Notes under the pieces: generated by a model | The model's input: only the letters and a program-made list of their open reading frames with translations | Database searches by the model: none | What the model was told of the DNA's origin: nothing | Program-made: the position numbers and the translations under genes | Shown here: piece after piece, positions 32,514 to 40,939 of the stretch | How positions within the stretch are numbered: position 1 is the stretch's first letter | Layout of the letters: each line of letters begins with the position of its first letter | Source of the DNA: an uncultured Thermomicrobia bacterium | GTDB lineage: Bacteria > Chloroflexota > Chloroflexia > Thermomicrobiales > JALYUS01 | Length of the DNA stretch: 61,449 bases | Direction of reading: 5' to 3' | Assembly (NCBI GenBank): GCA_937968015.1 | Contig: CALBSO010000040.1 | Location: 1 to 61,449, forward strand

Positions 32514-33863
32514 CTACCGGGCGGCTGATGGCTCCGAAGAGAGCGGTAGCCAGCCGGTAAATATGGCCCCCCCGGTCGCTTGATTCGCGGCCGAGAGATC
32601 GCCTCCGTGCGACCGGAGGATGCGCTGGGCGATCGCCAGCCCGAGCCCCGCGCCTCCGGTCTCCCGGTTGCGCGACACTTCCCCGCGATAGAGCGGATCG
32701 AACAGATGCGGTAAGTCCCGCGTGGCGATCCCCGGCCCGGTATCCGCGACCGTGAATGTCACGTCGGCCGGTCCCGCGCGCCAACCAACGGTGATCTCGC
32801 CACCGGCCGGAGTATGGTGGAGTGCGTTGTCCAACAGGTTCTCCACTGCGCGGTTCAGGAGATGTGCGTCCCCCTCGATCAAAGAGAGATCGGCCGGCGT
32901 AGTGTAGGTAACAGATATGCCCTTGTCCCGCGCTCGCGACCGGAGGCCATCAACCGCCGCTTCGATCAGCGATCCAAAGTCCAGCCGCTCGCGATAGATA
33001 GCCTGCCCCAAATACTCGGCCTTCGTATAGGCAAAGAGGTCTTCCACCAGCCGGTCGAGGTGGTCCGCCTTCTGCCGACAGACCGCGACATAGCGCGCCG
33101 CCTTCTCCGGTGAGGACGCAAGCCCCTGTTCCAGCCCGACCAACGAGCCACGCAGCGCGAACAACGGCGTGCGGAGATCGTGCGCGATCGCGCCGATGAA
33201 GAAGCGTCGCTCCTCCTCCAGTTCCGCCTGTCGCCGGATCGAGTCGCGCAGTCCCTCCCCCATCGCCTCGAACGCGTCCCGCACATCTGCGATCTCGCGC
33301 ACCCGCGAGGTGGGCAAGGTGAAGTCAAGATGACCGCCCGCGATCCGTCGCGCCGCCCGCCCCATCGCCTCCAGGGGTTTCACAACGGACCGTCGCATCT
33401 GCCAGCCCGCGTTGAACAGGGCGAGCACGAGTGCGATTGTCGCCGCCGCTCTCGCCAGAACGTCGTCGCGCTGCGGGACGGAGAGTTCCACCGTGCCGAT
33501 TTCCTGACTACCATCCACAACCGTTACCTGTCGGCTCACCACCCCCTGCCAGCCCGGGTGCGATCCCGATACAACGCGGCCAGCATGAAAGATTTCAGCG
33601 CCAGCCGGATCACGGAGCGTGCCACCGACGCCGAGTGTGTCGAGCGTCTCCCGGATTGATGCTTGCCACTGGGGATCATGCCACCGCGCCGCGTTCCCCG
33701 CGATGTCGTGCAGCGCGGTATCAAGCGCGGCCCCTTCCTGCGGGGTCTGCTGCCGCATTATCTGTCGGTCGAGCACGTTCGTGGCGGTATAGGCCAGCGT
33801 GGGGAATGCCACGAAGGTCAGTATTCCCACGATCATCCACTTGCGGATGCCAAGCGCCCTCAC
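32514..33863 (-). CDS. Sensor histidine kinase
   Basis: Membrane histidine kinase of 449 aa. Helix 1 (WMIVGILTFVAFPTLAYTA) and helix 2 (ATIALVLALFNAGW) enclose a ~110-residue extracytoplasmic sensor domain, then HAMP (PLEAMGRAARRIAGGHLDF), the H-box FIGAIAHDLRTPLFALRG with the phospho-accepting His, the N-box NLLDNALHHT, and G-boxes VADTGPGIA and GGAGLGLAIA. GTG 33863 overlaps the response-regulator stop as GTGA, which fixes the start and implies coupled translation. The signal sensed is unknown. Confidence 0.94.
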   Translation of the reverse strand: MRALGIRKWMIVGILTFVAFPTLAYTATNVLDRQIMRQQTPQEGAALDTALHDIAGNAARWHDPQWQASIRETLDTLGVGGTLRDPAGAEIFHAGRVVSGSHPGWQGVVSRQVTVVDGSQEIGTVELSVPQRDDVLARAAATIALVLALFNAGWQMRRSVVKPLEAMGRAARRIAGGHLDFTLPTSRVREIADVRDAFEAMGEGLRDSIRRQAELEEERRFFIGAIAHDLRTPLFALRGSLVGLEQGLASSPEKAARYVAVCRQKADHLDRLVEDLFAYTKAEYLGQAIYRERLDFGSLIEAAVDGLRSRARDKGISVTYTTPADLSLIEGDAHLLNRAVENLLDNALHHTPAGGEITVGWRAGPADVTFTVADTGPGIATRDLPHLFDPLYRGEVSRNRETGGAGLGLAIAQRILRSHGGDLSAANQATGGAIFTGWLPLSSEPSAAR

Positions 33864-34552
33864 GACCGTTTCCCCTCGAAGCGATAGCCCACACCCCAGA
33901 CATTGACGATCAGCGCCGGCGCGCTCGGATCGGCTTCGATCTTCTCGCGAATCCGGCCAATATGAACCGTGACCGTATGCCGGTCTCCCGCACCGCCCCA
34001 GAAGCGTTCGAGCAGTTGCTCGTACGTGAAAGCCTGGCGCGGGCGCTCGGCGAGCAGACAAAGGATTTCGTACTCACGCGGGGTGAAGGAGACTGGCTCG
34101 CCATCCACACGGACCTCGCGCGCCCGCGGGTCGAGCACCAGCCGACCGAAGTCCAGCACGGCGTCACGGGCGGGTCCCTTCCCACCGGAGCGGCGCAGCA
34201 CCGCCTTGACGCGCGCCACCACCTCGGGGGGCGTGGCGGATTTGACGATGTAGTCGTCGCCGCCGAGGCCGAGGCCACGAATCTTATCCAGGTCCTCGCC
34301 GCGTGCCGAGAGGAACAAGATCGGCACATCGCTCGTCCTGCGCACCCGCCGGCAGAGCTCGAACCCGCTCTCGCCCGGCATCATGATGTCCAGCAGCACG
34401 CAATCAATCGCAGTATGGCCCAGCACGGTCAGGGCTTCATCGGCGTTGACGGCTCCCTCGACACGGAAGCCCTCGGCTTCGAGAAAGTCGCGCATCATTG
34501 CAACGATGGCGGCGTCATCGTCCACGACCAGCACCGTTCGTTCGTGCGTCAC
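33860..34552 (-). CDS. OmpR-family response regulator
   Basis: DNA-binding response regulator of 230 aa. The receiver domain (1-115) has VLVVDDD (acidic pocket), VLLDIMMPGESG (phospho-Asp), FLSARGED (Thr/Ser switch) and DYIVKSATP (Lys). The winged-helix effector (130-228) has LCLLAERPRQAFTYEQLLERFW and the C-terminal VWGVGYRFEG. GTG 34552 is preceded by GGGAGGG. It is the upstream gene of the two-component operon. CGTGAC direct repeats in the divergent promoter region are likely its binding sites. Confidence 0.95.
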   Translation of the reverse strand: MTHERTVLVVDDDAAIVAMMRDFLEAEGFRVEGAVNADEALTVLGHTAIDCVLLDIMMPGESGFELCRRVRRTSDVPILFLSARGEDLDKIRGLGLGGDDYIVKSATPPEVVARVKAVLRRSGGKGPARDAVLDFGRLVLDPRAREVRVDGEPVSFTPREYEILCLLAERPRQAFTYEQLLERFWGGAGDRHTVTVHIGRIREKIEADPSAPALIVNVWGVGYRFEGKRS

Positions 34553-34668
34553 GGATACCCTCCCAGCGGAATGCGCCCCGCGTCGGTGCGTCGCATTGCC
34601 GCCATTATCCCACGCGGAAAGGGATGCTCCGCGCGTTTCCCGCAAACGTGCCCGCACTGTGGGCAAGT

Positions 34669-34708
34669 CGTGACCGTTCCGTGACTTTTCGCCACACGGG
34701 TTCGTGAT
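34669..34708. promoter_or_regulatory. Direct-repeat box, likely response-regulator binding site
   Basis: CGTGAC at 34669, CGTGAC at 34680 (11-bp period) and CGTGAT at 34703 lie in the 237-bp gap between the divergent regulator and the gene at 34790. An 11-bp direct-repeat period is typical of OmpR/PhoB-family sites. TGCCC and GGGCA hairpin arms lie just before them. Confidence 0.5.
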
Positions 34709-34789
34709 TCTCGCGGGCGATCATGGAGGTGCGTTCCCGGATGTGGCCCGGAATGCGCGTTCCGTACCAAAGAGGAAAGGGGTTTTGCG

Positions 34790-35182
34790 ATGAGAAAGGT
34801 GGTATTCGCGATGCATACGGGGCTAGCGTGGATCATCCTCGCGGCGGTCGGCGCGCAATTCTTCTTCGTGGGGCTCGGGCTGTTCGGCGCGACGGATCTC
34901 CGCGCGCATCGCCTGACCGGCTCGCTGATCATCCCGGCATCGCTGATCCTGCTGATCCTCGCGCTCGCGGGCAGGCTCCGTGGCACGCAGATCGGGTTGT
35001 CGGCGGCGCTCTTCGCCCTGACGATCGTCCAGTCGTTCCTCCCGAAAGCTCCGTCGCTAATCGCCGCGCTCCACCCAGTCAATGCCGTGGTGATCCTCTT
35101 CATCGCCCTCAATCTCGCCCGATACGGGTCGAGGACGAACAGACAGATGCGCGCCGCCGCACCTTCGGTGGGTGTCAGATGA
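34790..35182 (+). CDS. DUF6220-like four-helix membrane protein
   Basis: 130-aa integral membrane protein with four predicted helices (LAWIILAAVGAQFFFVGLG; GSLIIPASLILLILAL; IGLSAALFALTIVQSFL; NAVVILFIALNLARY), similar to the DUF6220 family. Histidines in helix 1 (MHTGLAW), AHRLTG and ALHPVNA are placed as possible heme or metal ligands, which is inference. GAGGAAAGG precedes the ATG. It is divergent from the two-component operon and is a plausible target of it. Confidence 0.75.
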   Translation: MRKVVFAMHTGLAWIILAAVGAQFFFVGLGLFGATDLRAHRLTGSLIIPASLILLILALAGRLRGTQIGLSAALFALTIVQSFLPKAPSLIAALHPVNAVVILFIALNLARYGSRTNRQMRAAAPSVGVR

Positions 35183-35244
35183 GCGACAGACGGAGGGAGA
35201 TGAAGATTCGTCGGTAGGGAAACGCACGCGATAAGGAGTAGAAG

Positions 35245-35715
35245 ATGGACAGCGATCGCAGCAATCGAAAAGATGACACGAGCGGGCGGACGAGTGGTGC
35301 GGGCGGGCGGAGAATGCGCGCCTCCGACGCCGACCGCGCGGCGACTGCCGACCGGCTCCGCCAGCATTATACGGAGGGGCGACTGGACGCCTCGGAGTAC
35401 GACGAGCGGATTGACCGCTGCTACGCGGCCAAGACGGTGGGCGAACTGGACGATTTATTCATGGACCTGCCACGGGGCGCACCACGACAGCCGGGGACGG
35501 AGACGGAACACCATCATCGCGGCTACCCACCACCGTGGCGGATCGCGGCAATCGTGGCGGTCGTGGCCGCGGTGATCGTCGTTTCCGCGCTGACGGGCGC
35601 GCACCTGTTCTGGGTCGCATGGCCGCTCTTCTTCATCTTCTTCTTCGGGCCGTTCGGCCGCTGGCGCCGCGCGGGCTGCGGCCGCTGGCGCGGCAGGGAT
35701 GTGACCTCTGCCTGA
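35245..35715 (+). CDS. DUF1707 domain membrane protein
   Basis: 156-aa protein. Residues ~24-75 are a DUF1707 module (MRASDADRAATADRLRQHY, then EGRLDASEYDERI and AKTVGELDDLFMDLP), a short acidic alpha-helical unit frequently fused to membrane segments. After a His-rich linker come two hydrophobic helices (AAIVAVVAAVIVVSALTGA and LFWVAWPLFFIFFFGPFG) and a basic tail. AAGGAGT precedes the ATG. Its function is unknown, though in actinobacteria such proteins are linked to envelope or regulatory functions. Confidence 0.8.
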   Translation: MDSDRSNRKDDTSGRTSGAGGRRMRASDADRAATADRLRQHYTEGRLDASEYDERIDRCYAAKTVGELDDLFMDLPRGAPRQPGTETEHHHRGYPPPWRIAAIVAVVAAVIVVSALTGAHLFWVAWPLFFIFFFGPFGRWRRAGCGRWRGRDVTSA

Positions 35716-35865
35716 GCGGCGACGCGCGACGCCCTGCCGGTACCGTGCCTGTGCGATGTGATACAGTACTGCTCGATGGTTCGGGTTGGCTGGGGATGAT
35801 CTTCACATGCACGCAACCGGCATGGTCGCAGCAGCATCGAGGAACGACGCGCGGGGCGGCGCGTG

Positions 35866-37452
35866 ATGGCCCGTGGCGATGCGACTCTCACACCCACGCC
35901 ACCCACTTCACGGGCGCGGAATGATGCGCCGACGGCATGGCGGCGGGCGATCATGGCGCTCGACGCTGCCGTGCCGGTATTGCTCGGCCTCGCGATGCTC
36001 CTCTATATCATCATCATCTTCGCGGCGTCCAAGTGGCAACTCGACGGTTTACATATGGGCTTCGACCCGCTCGTCTACGAGCAGCCCTTGTGGAATACCC
36101 TCCACGGCCATATCGCGGAGCAGTCCGCCCTCTCGTACACGACCTCCGCGTTCGGGCAGGATTTGTTCCTCTTTCACTTCGTCCTCGTGCCCTTCTATGC
36201 CCTGAAAGAGACGACGGCAACGCTACTCTTCCTCCAGACGGTCGGGGCGGCGTTCGGCGCGCTCGCCGTCTACCTGATCGCGCGGGACGCGCTGCCGCGC
36301 ACACGGTTCGTGCCGCTCTTGTTCGGCGTGCTACTGCTCTCGTACGTGCCAATGCAGAATGCGAACCTCTACGAGGTCCAGCCGCGACTGTTCGCCGCGA
36401 CGTTCCTGCTCTTTGCCTACTGGTGTATGACACGTAGCTACGCAGTCGGCTTCTGGGTCTGCATCGCGCTCGCGATCATCAACCGCAACGACACCGCGCT
36501 CGTCGTCGCGATGCTCGGGCTGTACGGTGTCCTCAGACGGCGGCGTGCCGTCTTCAGTTGGGCGCCGATGGTCTTCGGCGCGGTCTACTGGCTACTCGCC
36601 GTCTTCGTCATCATCCCGGCATTTGCGGGCGGCACGCAGTTCTCGTACCTGCAAAACTATGACTGGCTCGGCGCGACGACGGGTGACATCGTCAGGACGA
36701 TCGTCACGCATCCGCTCTTCGTCGCCCGCACCGCGTTCGGGCCGGATCGCTGGCAGTACGTCGTCAGCCTCCTCTTCCCGCTCGCGTTCCTGCCGTTCCT
36801 CGCGCCGCGCCCCTTGCTCATGGCGCTGCCGCCCTTCCTCATCAATCTCTTCGCCGGTGACCACTACAAATACCAGCGTGACATCTTCCATCAGTACTCG
36901 GCGCTGATCACGCCCTGGCTCTTCGTCGCCGCGATCCTCGCCGTCGCCGCTCTCACGGACGGTACACACCCGCTCTATCGTCTTCTGCCACGTCTCACGG
37001 GCGTGCTCAAGCGTGTGCCAACCACGGCGGTTGGCATCAGCCTTGTCGCGCTTATGCTGGCGTTCAGCGGATTCCAGTTCGCGTATACGAAGCCGGATAA
37101 GGTCGCGGGTTGGGTAGAAAATGGTGGCCGGATTTCTCAGGCAGACAAGAACCGTACCGCCTCGGCCGATCTCCTGATCGCGATGATCCCGACGGACGCC
37201 CCATTGAGCGTCACGAGCCTCGCGGCGACACGCGTGCCGCTTCGCCGCCACCTCTATGAGTTCCCCGGCAACGAGTTCTACGACGCTACGCTGATTGACC
37301 GCGCCGACTACGTCCTCGGTGACCGGCGGCGTGGCGATGAGGGGACGGTACTCGATACACTGAAGGAGAACGGCCAGTGGCAACTCGTCAAGCGGCAAGG
37401 CGACTTCGAACTGCTCCACCGCATCGCGCCACCACCGGGGCGAACGGGTTAA
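35866..37452 (+). CDS. DUF2079 polytopic membrane protein
   Basis: 528-aa protein with about 11-12 helices and the DUF2079 hallmarks: HMGFDPLVYEQPLWNTLHGH in the first outer loop (Asp in FDPLVYEQ corresponds to the catalytic acid of GT-C enzymes), LFGVLLLSYVPMQNANLYEVQP, and AGDHYKYQRDIFHQYSA. The family is related to GT-C glycosyltransferases that use lipid-linked sugars. A ~100-residue soluble C-terminal domain follows the last helix. Start ATG 35866 (GTG at 35863 is adjacent) has a poor ribosome site. It is the first gene of the glycan locus. Confidence 0.83.
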   Translation: MARGDATLTPTPPTSRARNDAPTAWRRAIMALDAAVPVLLGLAMLLYIIIIFAASKWQLDGLHMGFDPLVYEQPLWNTLHGHIAEQSALSYTTSAFGQDLFLFHFVLVPFYALKETTATLLFLQTVGAAFGALAVYLIARDALPRTRFVPLLFGVLLLSYVPMQNANLYEVQPRLFAATFLLFAYWCMTRSYAVGFWVCIALAIINRNDTALVVAMLGLYGVLRRRRAVFSWAPMVFGAVYWLLAVFVIIPAFAGGTQFSYLQNYDWLGATTGDIVRTIVTHPLFVARTAFGPDRWQYVVSLLFPLAFLPFLAPRPLLMALPPFLINLFAGDHYKYQRDIFHQYSALITPWLFVAAILAVAALTDGTHPLYRLLPRLTGVLKRVPTTAVGISLVALMLAFSGFQFAYTKPDKVAGWVENGGRISQADKNRTASADLLIAMIPTDAPLSVTSLAATRVPLRRHLYEFPGNEFYDATLIDRADYVLGDRRRGDEGTVLDTLKENGQWQLVKRQGDFELLHRIAPPPGRTG

Positions 37453-37481
37453 CCGCAACCGGCAGCAATAAAGGAACTCGC

Positions 37482-39569
37482 TTGAACCGCAAAGACGCAT
37501 GCCGCCCGGAGGGCGCCCGCGCAAAGGTAGAGAAGGAATCGGGAAATACCGCCCTCGTTCGTCCACGCTCTTCGCGCTCTTCGCGTCTCCTCACCCGCCT
37601 CATTGCGTGTTGGCCGTACGCGGTTTTTCTGGCGCTCACGCTGCTGACGACCGCGCCGGTCACGCTCCATCCGCTCCATCATCTCTTCAGTTACCGCGAT
37701 CCGCTCGACAGCGCATGGCGATTCGCCTGGGCGGCGCACGCGTTGCCGCACGATCCGTTTCACCTCTTCAACGCGAACACCTTCGCGCCGCATGCGGACA
37801 GTTATCTCTTCGATGAGATGCTGCTCGGCGCGGCGCTCCCGGTGCTGCCGGCGCTCTGGCTGACAGGGAATGCCGTCTTCGCCTTCAATCTCGCGACGCT
37901 GCTCGGCCCGCTGATTAGCGCGATCGGTGCGTTCCTACTCGTCCGGCATCTGACGAAGTCCACCATCGGGGCGGTAGCGGGCGGGATCATCTACGGGTTC
38001 GGCGCACCGCATCTCGCGCACATCATCCATGTCGGCCTCAACGACGCGGGCTGGATCCCGCTCGCCATTCTTTTGCTCATCCGGCTCAGTGAGGAACCGA
38101 CCTGGTGGGGCGTCCTGCTCTTCGCGGGCGCGGTAGCAATCCAGACGCTCGCCGCCTTCTACTACGGCTTTTATCTCGCCTTCCTGCTCCCCGCGACGCT
38201 GATTGTTCTGCTTGCGCGGCGGCAGAGGCATCGCCATTTCCTTCCGGCTGCCGTGACCGGCGCGGCGCTGGCAGTGCTGATCGTCGCGCCCTTCGCGCTG
38301 ACCTATTTGCGTGTCCAGAATCGGTACGAATTCGCCCGCAGCGTGCAGAGCACCGAGGCGTATTCCGCGACGCTCTCCAGTTATCTCGCCGCGCCGCACG
38401 TCAATCTCCTCTACGGCAAGGCGCTCCAACCGATCACGGATATTGGCGGCGATTCGGTGGAGCGGATGCAGTTCCCCGGCCTGATCGCCCTCGCGCTCGC
38501 AGGGTATGGCCTCTGGATCGGGCGGCGGCGCTGGTGGGCGCGCTATGCGGCGGGGGTCGCGGGGGTCGCCACGCTCTTCTCCTTCGGCCCGAACTTGCGC
38601 CTGACACCGGACGGGCCGACGCTCATCCCGTGGCTACCGTATGCGACACTCTATGAACACGCCCCCGGTTTCCAGGCAATGCGCGCGCCCGGCAGGTTCG
38701 GCATCCTCGTATTGCTCGGTGTGGCGATCCTCGCCGGTGCGGCGGTCAGCGAGATCGCGGCACGGTGGCCAACGACCCGTCTGCGGCGCTGGAGGTTGCC
38801 AACCGCTCTGCTCGTCATTGGCGCGCTCTCCCTCGAAGTGCTTCAACTGCCGCTCGGTATGGTGATGGCGCCCGTCGGCCCGACGCCGGGCGAGCAATGG
38901 CTGGCGAACGCGCCCCCCGGCCTCGTCTTCGATGCGCCCTTCCATCTCGATCGGATCGGCGGCAATGTGACGGATTATCGTAGTACGTTCCAGTGGAACC
39001 AGATGATTAATGGTCAGTCTGATCTCCGCCCGCCCGCCTTTACTGCCGTCGGCACGGAAATGCAACGATTCCCTGACACGCGCTCCATTGCGACCTTGCA
39101 GGCGCTCGGCGTCCGGTACGTCATCGCGCGGCTCGATGACACGAGCGCGCAAGGTAAGGAATTCGTACGCCGCCTGCGGGATGGAACCATCCCCGGATTA
39201 CACAGCGAACTCGCCAATGATCGCGAGCGGGTCTATACCATTGAACCGAATGACGCTCTCCGTGCCTTTGACGCGGCAGTACCGGCGGGAGCGACCGTGC
39301 TGCTCGGATCAACCGGCGCACCGATCGCTGCTGGCGCCGTCAAAACCGACGGTTATATGGCGGCGCTGGGCTGGCGGCTTTCCGGGGCGCGCCGCGTCTC
39401 TGACACGGTCCCGGCGTTCGGCACGGCGTATCCGAAACCGCGCTCCGGCGAGACCTACGACTATCTGCTGCTCGACCGCACGCTCGACCCCGCCGCGATT
39501 GGTGTGCCGAGCGGCATAGTCGTTTGGGAAGACGCCTTTGTGCGACTTTACCGCGTGACAGCGGGCTGA
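37482..39569 (+). CDS. GT-C/YfhO-like polytopic membrane protein
   Basis: About 695 aa. Helix 1 is WPYAVFLALTLLTTAPVTL, followed by a large loop with YRDPLDSAWRFAWAAHAL (acidic residue in the GT-C position), ~12 helices in all, then a ~220-residue extracytoplasmic C-terminal domain. It is probably a glycosyltransferase or flippase-like component; I do not recognise a named subfamily. The start is uncertain: TTG 37482 after AAAGGA is the only signal, but it lies in repeat-like sequence (AACCGCAAAGACGC and CTTCGCGCTCTTCGCG), so the first ~38 Arg/Ser-rich residues may not be native. Its 3' end overlaps the convergent GT2 gene by 22 bp. Confidence 0.75.
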   Translation: MNRKDACRPEGARAKVEKESGNTALVRPRSSRSSRLLTRLIACWPYAVFLALTLLTTAPVTLHPLHHLFSYRDPLDSAWRFAWAAHALPHDPFHLFNANTFAPHADSYLFDEMLLGAALPVLPALWLTGNAVFAFNLATLLGPLISAIGAFLLVRHLTKSTIGAVAGGIIYGFGAPHLAHIIHVGLNDAGWIPLAILLLIRLSEEPTWWGVLLFAGAVAIQTLAAFYYGFYLAFLLPATLIVLLARRQRHRHFLPAAVTGAALAVLIVAPFALTYLRVQNRYEFARSVQSTEAYSATLSSYLAAPHVNLLYGKALQPITDIGGDSVERMQFPGLIALALAGYGLWIGRRRWWARYAAGVAGVATLFSFGPNLRLTPDGPTLIPWLPYATLYEHAPGFQAMRAPGRFGILVLLGVAILAGAAVSEIAARWPTTRLRRWRLPTALLVIGALSLEVLQLPLGMVMAPVGPTPGEQWLANAPPGLVFDAPFHLDRIGGNVTDYRSTFQWNQMINGQSDLRPPAFTAVGTEMQRFPDTRSIATLQALGVRYVIARLDDTSAQGKEFVRRLRDGTIPGLHSELANDRERVYTIEPNDALRAFDAAVPAGATVLLGSTGAPIAAGAVKTDGYMAALGWRLSGARRVSDTVPAFGTAYPKPRSGETYDYLLLDRTLDPAAIGVPSGIVVWEDAFVRLYRVTAG

Positions 39570-40900
39570 TCGGCGGGCTGCCCGGTCGCGCCGTTCAGGG
39601 AGGAGATGGCAACCGGACGAGGCATATGCTCGAAGGCGATGAACATGTCCGCGCCGAAGACGTACTCGACTTTCGCGGGCCGGAAGCCGTAGCGGGCGAG
39701 GAGCGCGGTCAGGCTCTCCTGGGTGTAGCGTGTGATGTGCTCGTCCGCGTAGCCACCCGGTGCGGCGAGGCCGTAGAGCCGCTCGAGCACCCGCCACGCG
39801 CGGCGGCTGTAATCCGGTGTGCCGAGTACGAGCGTTCCATCCGGCGCGAGAACACGAATCAGTTCCTCAATCACCTGACTGTCGTCCGGCACATGCTCCA
39901 GCACTTCGGAGCAGATCACACAGCCGAACGCGCCATCGCGGAAGGGAAGATCGAACGCGGATGCATGCACGACGCGGTTACCGAACTGCCGGAGGTAGCG
40001 CAACTTGTTGTGCTGGACATCCACGCCGACCGCGTCGAGGTCAATCGGGATCATGCTCGAACCGCAGCCGACATCGAGCACTTTGAGGCCCGCCCGTTTG
40101 CCCGCCATCCCGGTGACGATCCGGTAGCGCGTGCGCTGCCAGGCGCGCTGGAAGGGCATATGGCTATAGTACGCCCGATGGTCGTAATCGGCGCAGGCGA
40201 CGGAGGTGCGCTGCCGCCAGGTCCGCCAGAGTGTGCGGACGTATGCTTTCCCGAAGGCCCACATCCGTGCCTTCGAGTGGCCCGCACCGCGCGGCTGATA
40301 GACGAAGGGAATCTCCCGTACCCGGTAGCCCGCCGCGTAGATGTGCATAAGCGTCTGCTGCTGCACATCGAAGTCGCTCCCTGTCACGTCAATCCCGGCG
40401 AGGACGGGGCGGCGGTACAGGCGGAATCCGGTCGAGATGTCCGTCAGGTCGAGCGAGAGGGCGTAGGCGAAGCCGATGTTGAGGATGCGACTGAGGATAT
40501 AACGGACGACGGGCATCATCGCGCCGCCACCCGGCAGGAAGCGGGAGGCGAGCAGCAAATCCGCGTCATGCCGGGCATTCCAGAGCGAGGTGACGAAGGT
40601 CGCGGGGTGCGAGAGATCGGCATCCATCGTGATGATGTATTCACTCCTCGATGCCGCGAACCCCTCCTGGAGCGCCCCCCCGTAGCCGCGCGACCGCTGC
40701 TCGATCACCGTCGCGCCACGTCCGCGCGCCACGTCCGCGGAGTTATCCGACGATGGCCCGACGACGACAAAAATCTCATACGTGCAGCCGAGATTACCGA
40801 CGACGCGGAAGAGCTCCGGCAGGAGGGCGGCGAGATTATCTGCCTCATTCATCGCCGGGATGACAATGCTCAGATCATATGCTGAGTCCGGCACGCTCAT
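39548..40900 (-). CDS. GT2 glycosyltransferase fused to a SAM methyltransferase
   Basis: 450-aa cytoplasmic fusion. Residues ~8-230 are a dolichyl-phosphate-mannose-synthase-like GT2 domain (LSIVIPAMNEADNLAALLP, DXD-type IITMDADLSHP, and DISTGFRLYRR), which would load a sugar onto a polyprenyl phosphate. Residues ~280-440 are a class I methyltransferase (LKVLDVGCGSSMIPID, VICSEVLEHVP, and LAPDGTLVLGTPDY). Fusing the two suggests methylation of the transferred sugar or lipid. The ATG at 40900 follows AGGAAG; upstream in-frame codons fall in a GAGCAATGAGC repeat. It ends overlapping a convergent gene and sits 39 bp after a GT39-like gene on the same strand. Confidence 0.9.
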   Translation of the reverse strand: MSVPDSAYDLSIVIPAMNEADNLAALLPELFRVVGNLGCTYEIFVVVGPSSDNSADVARGRGATVIEQRSRGYGGALQEGFAASRSEYIITMDADLSHPATFVTSLWNARHDADLLLASRFLPGGGAMMPVVRYILSRILNIGFAYALSLDLTDISTGFRLYRRPVLAGIDVTGSDFDVQQQTLMHIYAAGYRVREIPFVYQPRGAGHSKARMWAFGKAYVRTLWRTWRQRTSVACADYDHRAYYSHMPFQRAWQRTRYRIVTGMAGKRAGLKVLDVGCGSSMIPIDLDAVGVDVQHNKLRYLRQFGNRVVHASAFDLPFRDGAFGCVICSEVLEHVPDDSQVIEELIRVLAPDGTLVLGTPDYSRRAWRVLERLYGLAAPGGYADEHITRYTQESLTALLARYGFRPAKVEYVFGADMFIAFEHMPRPVAISSLNGATGQPADQPAVTR

Positions 40901-40939
40901 TGCTTCCTGCCCAACGGGCGCCCGCTCGTTGCTCATTGC

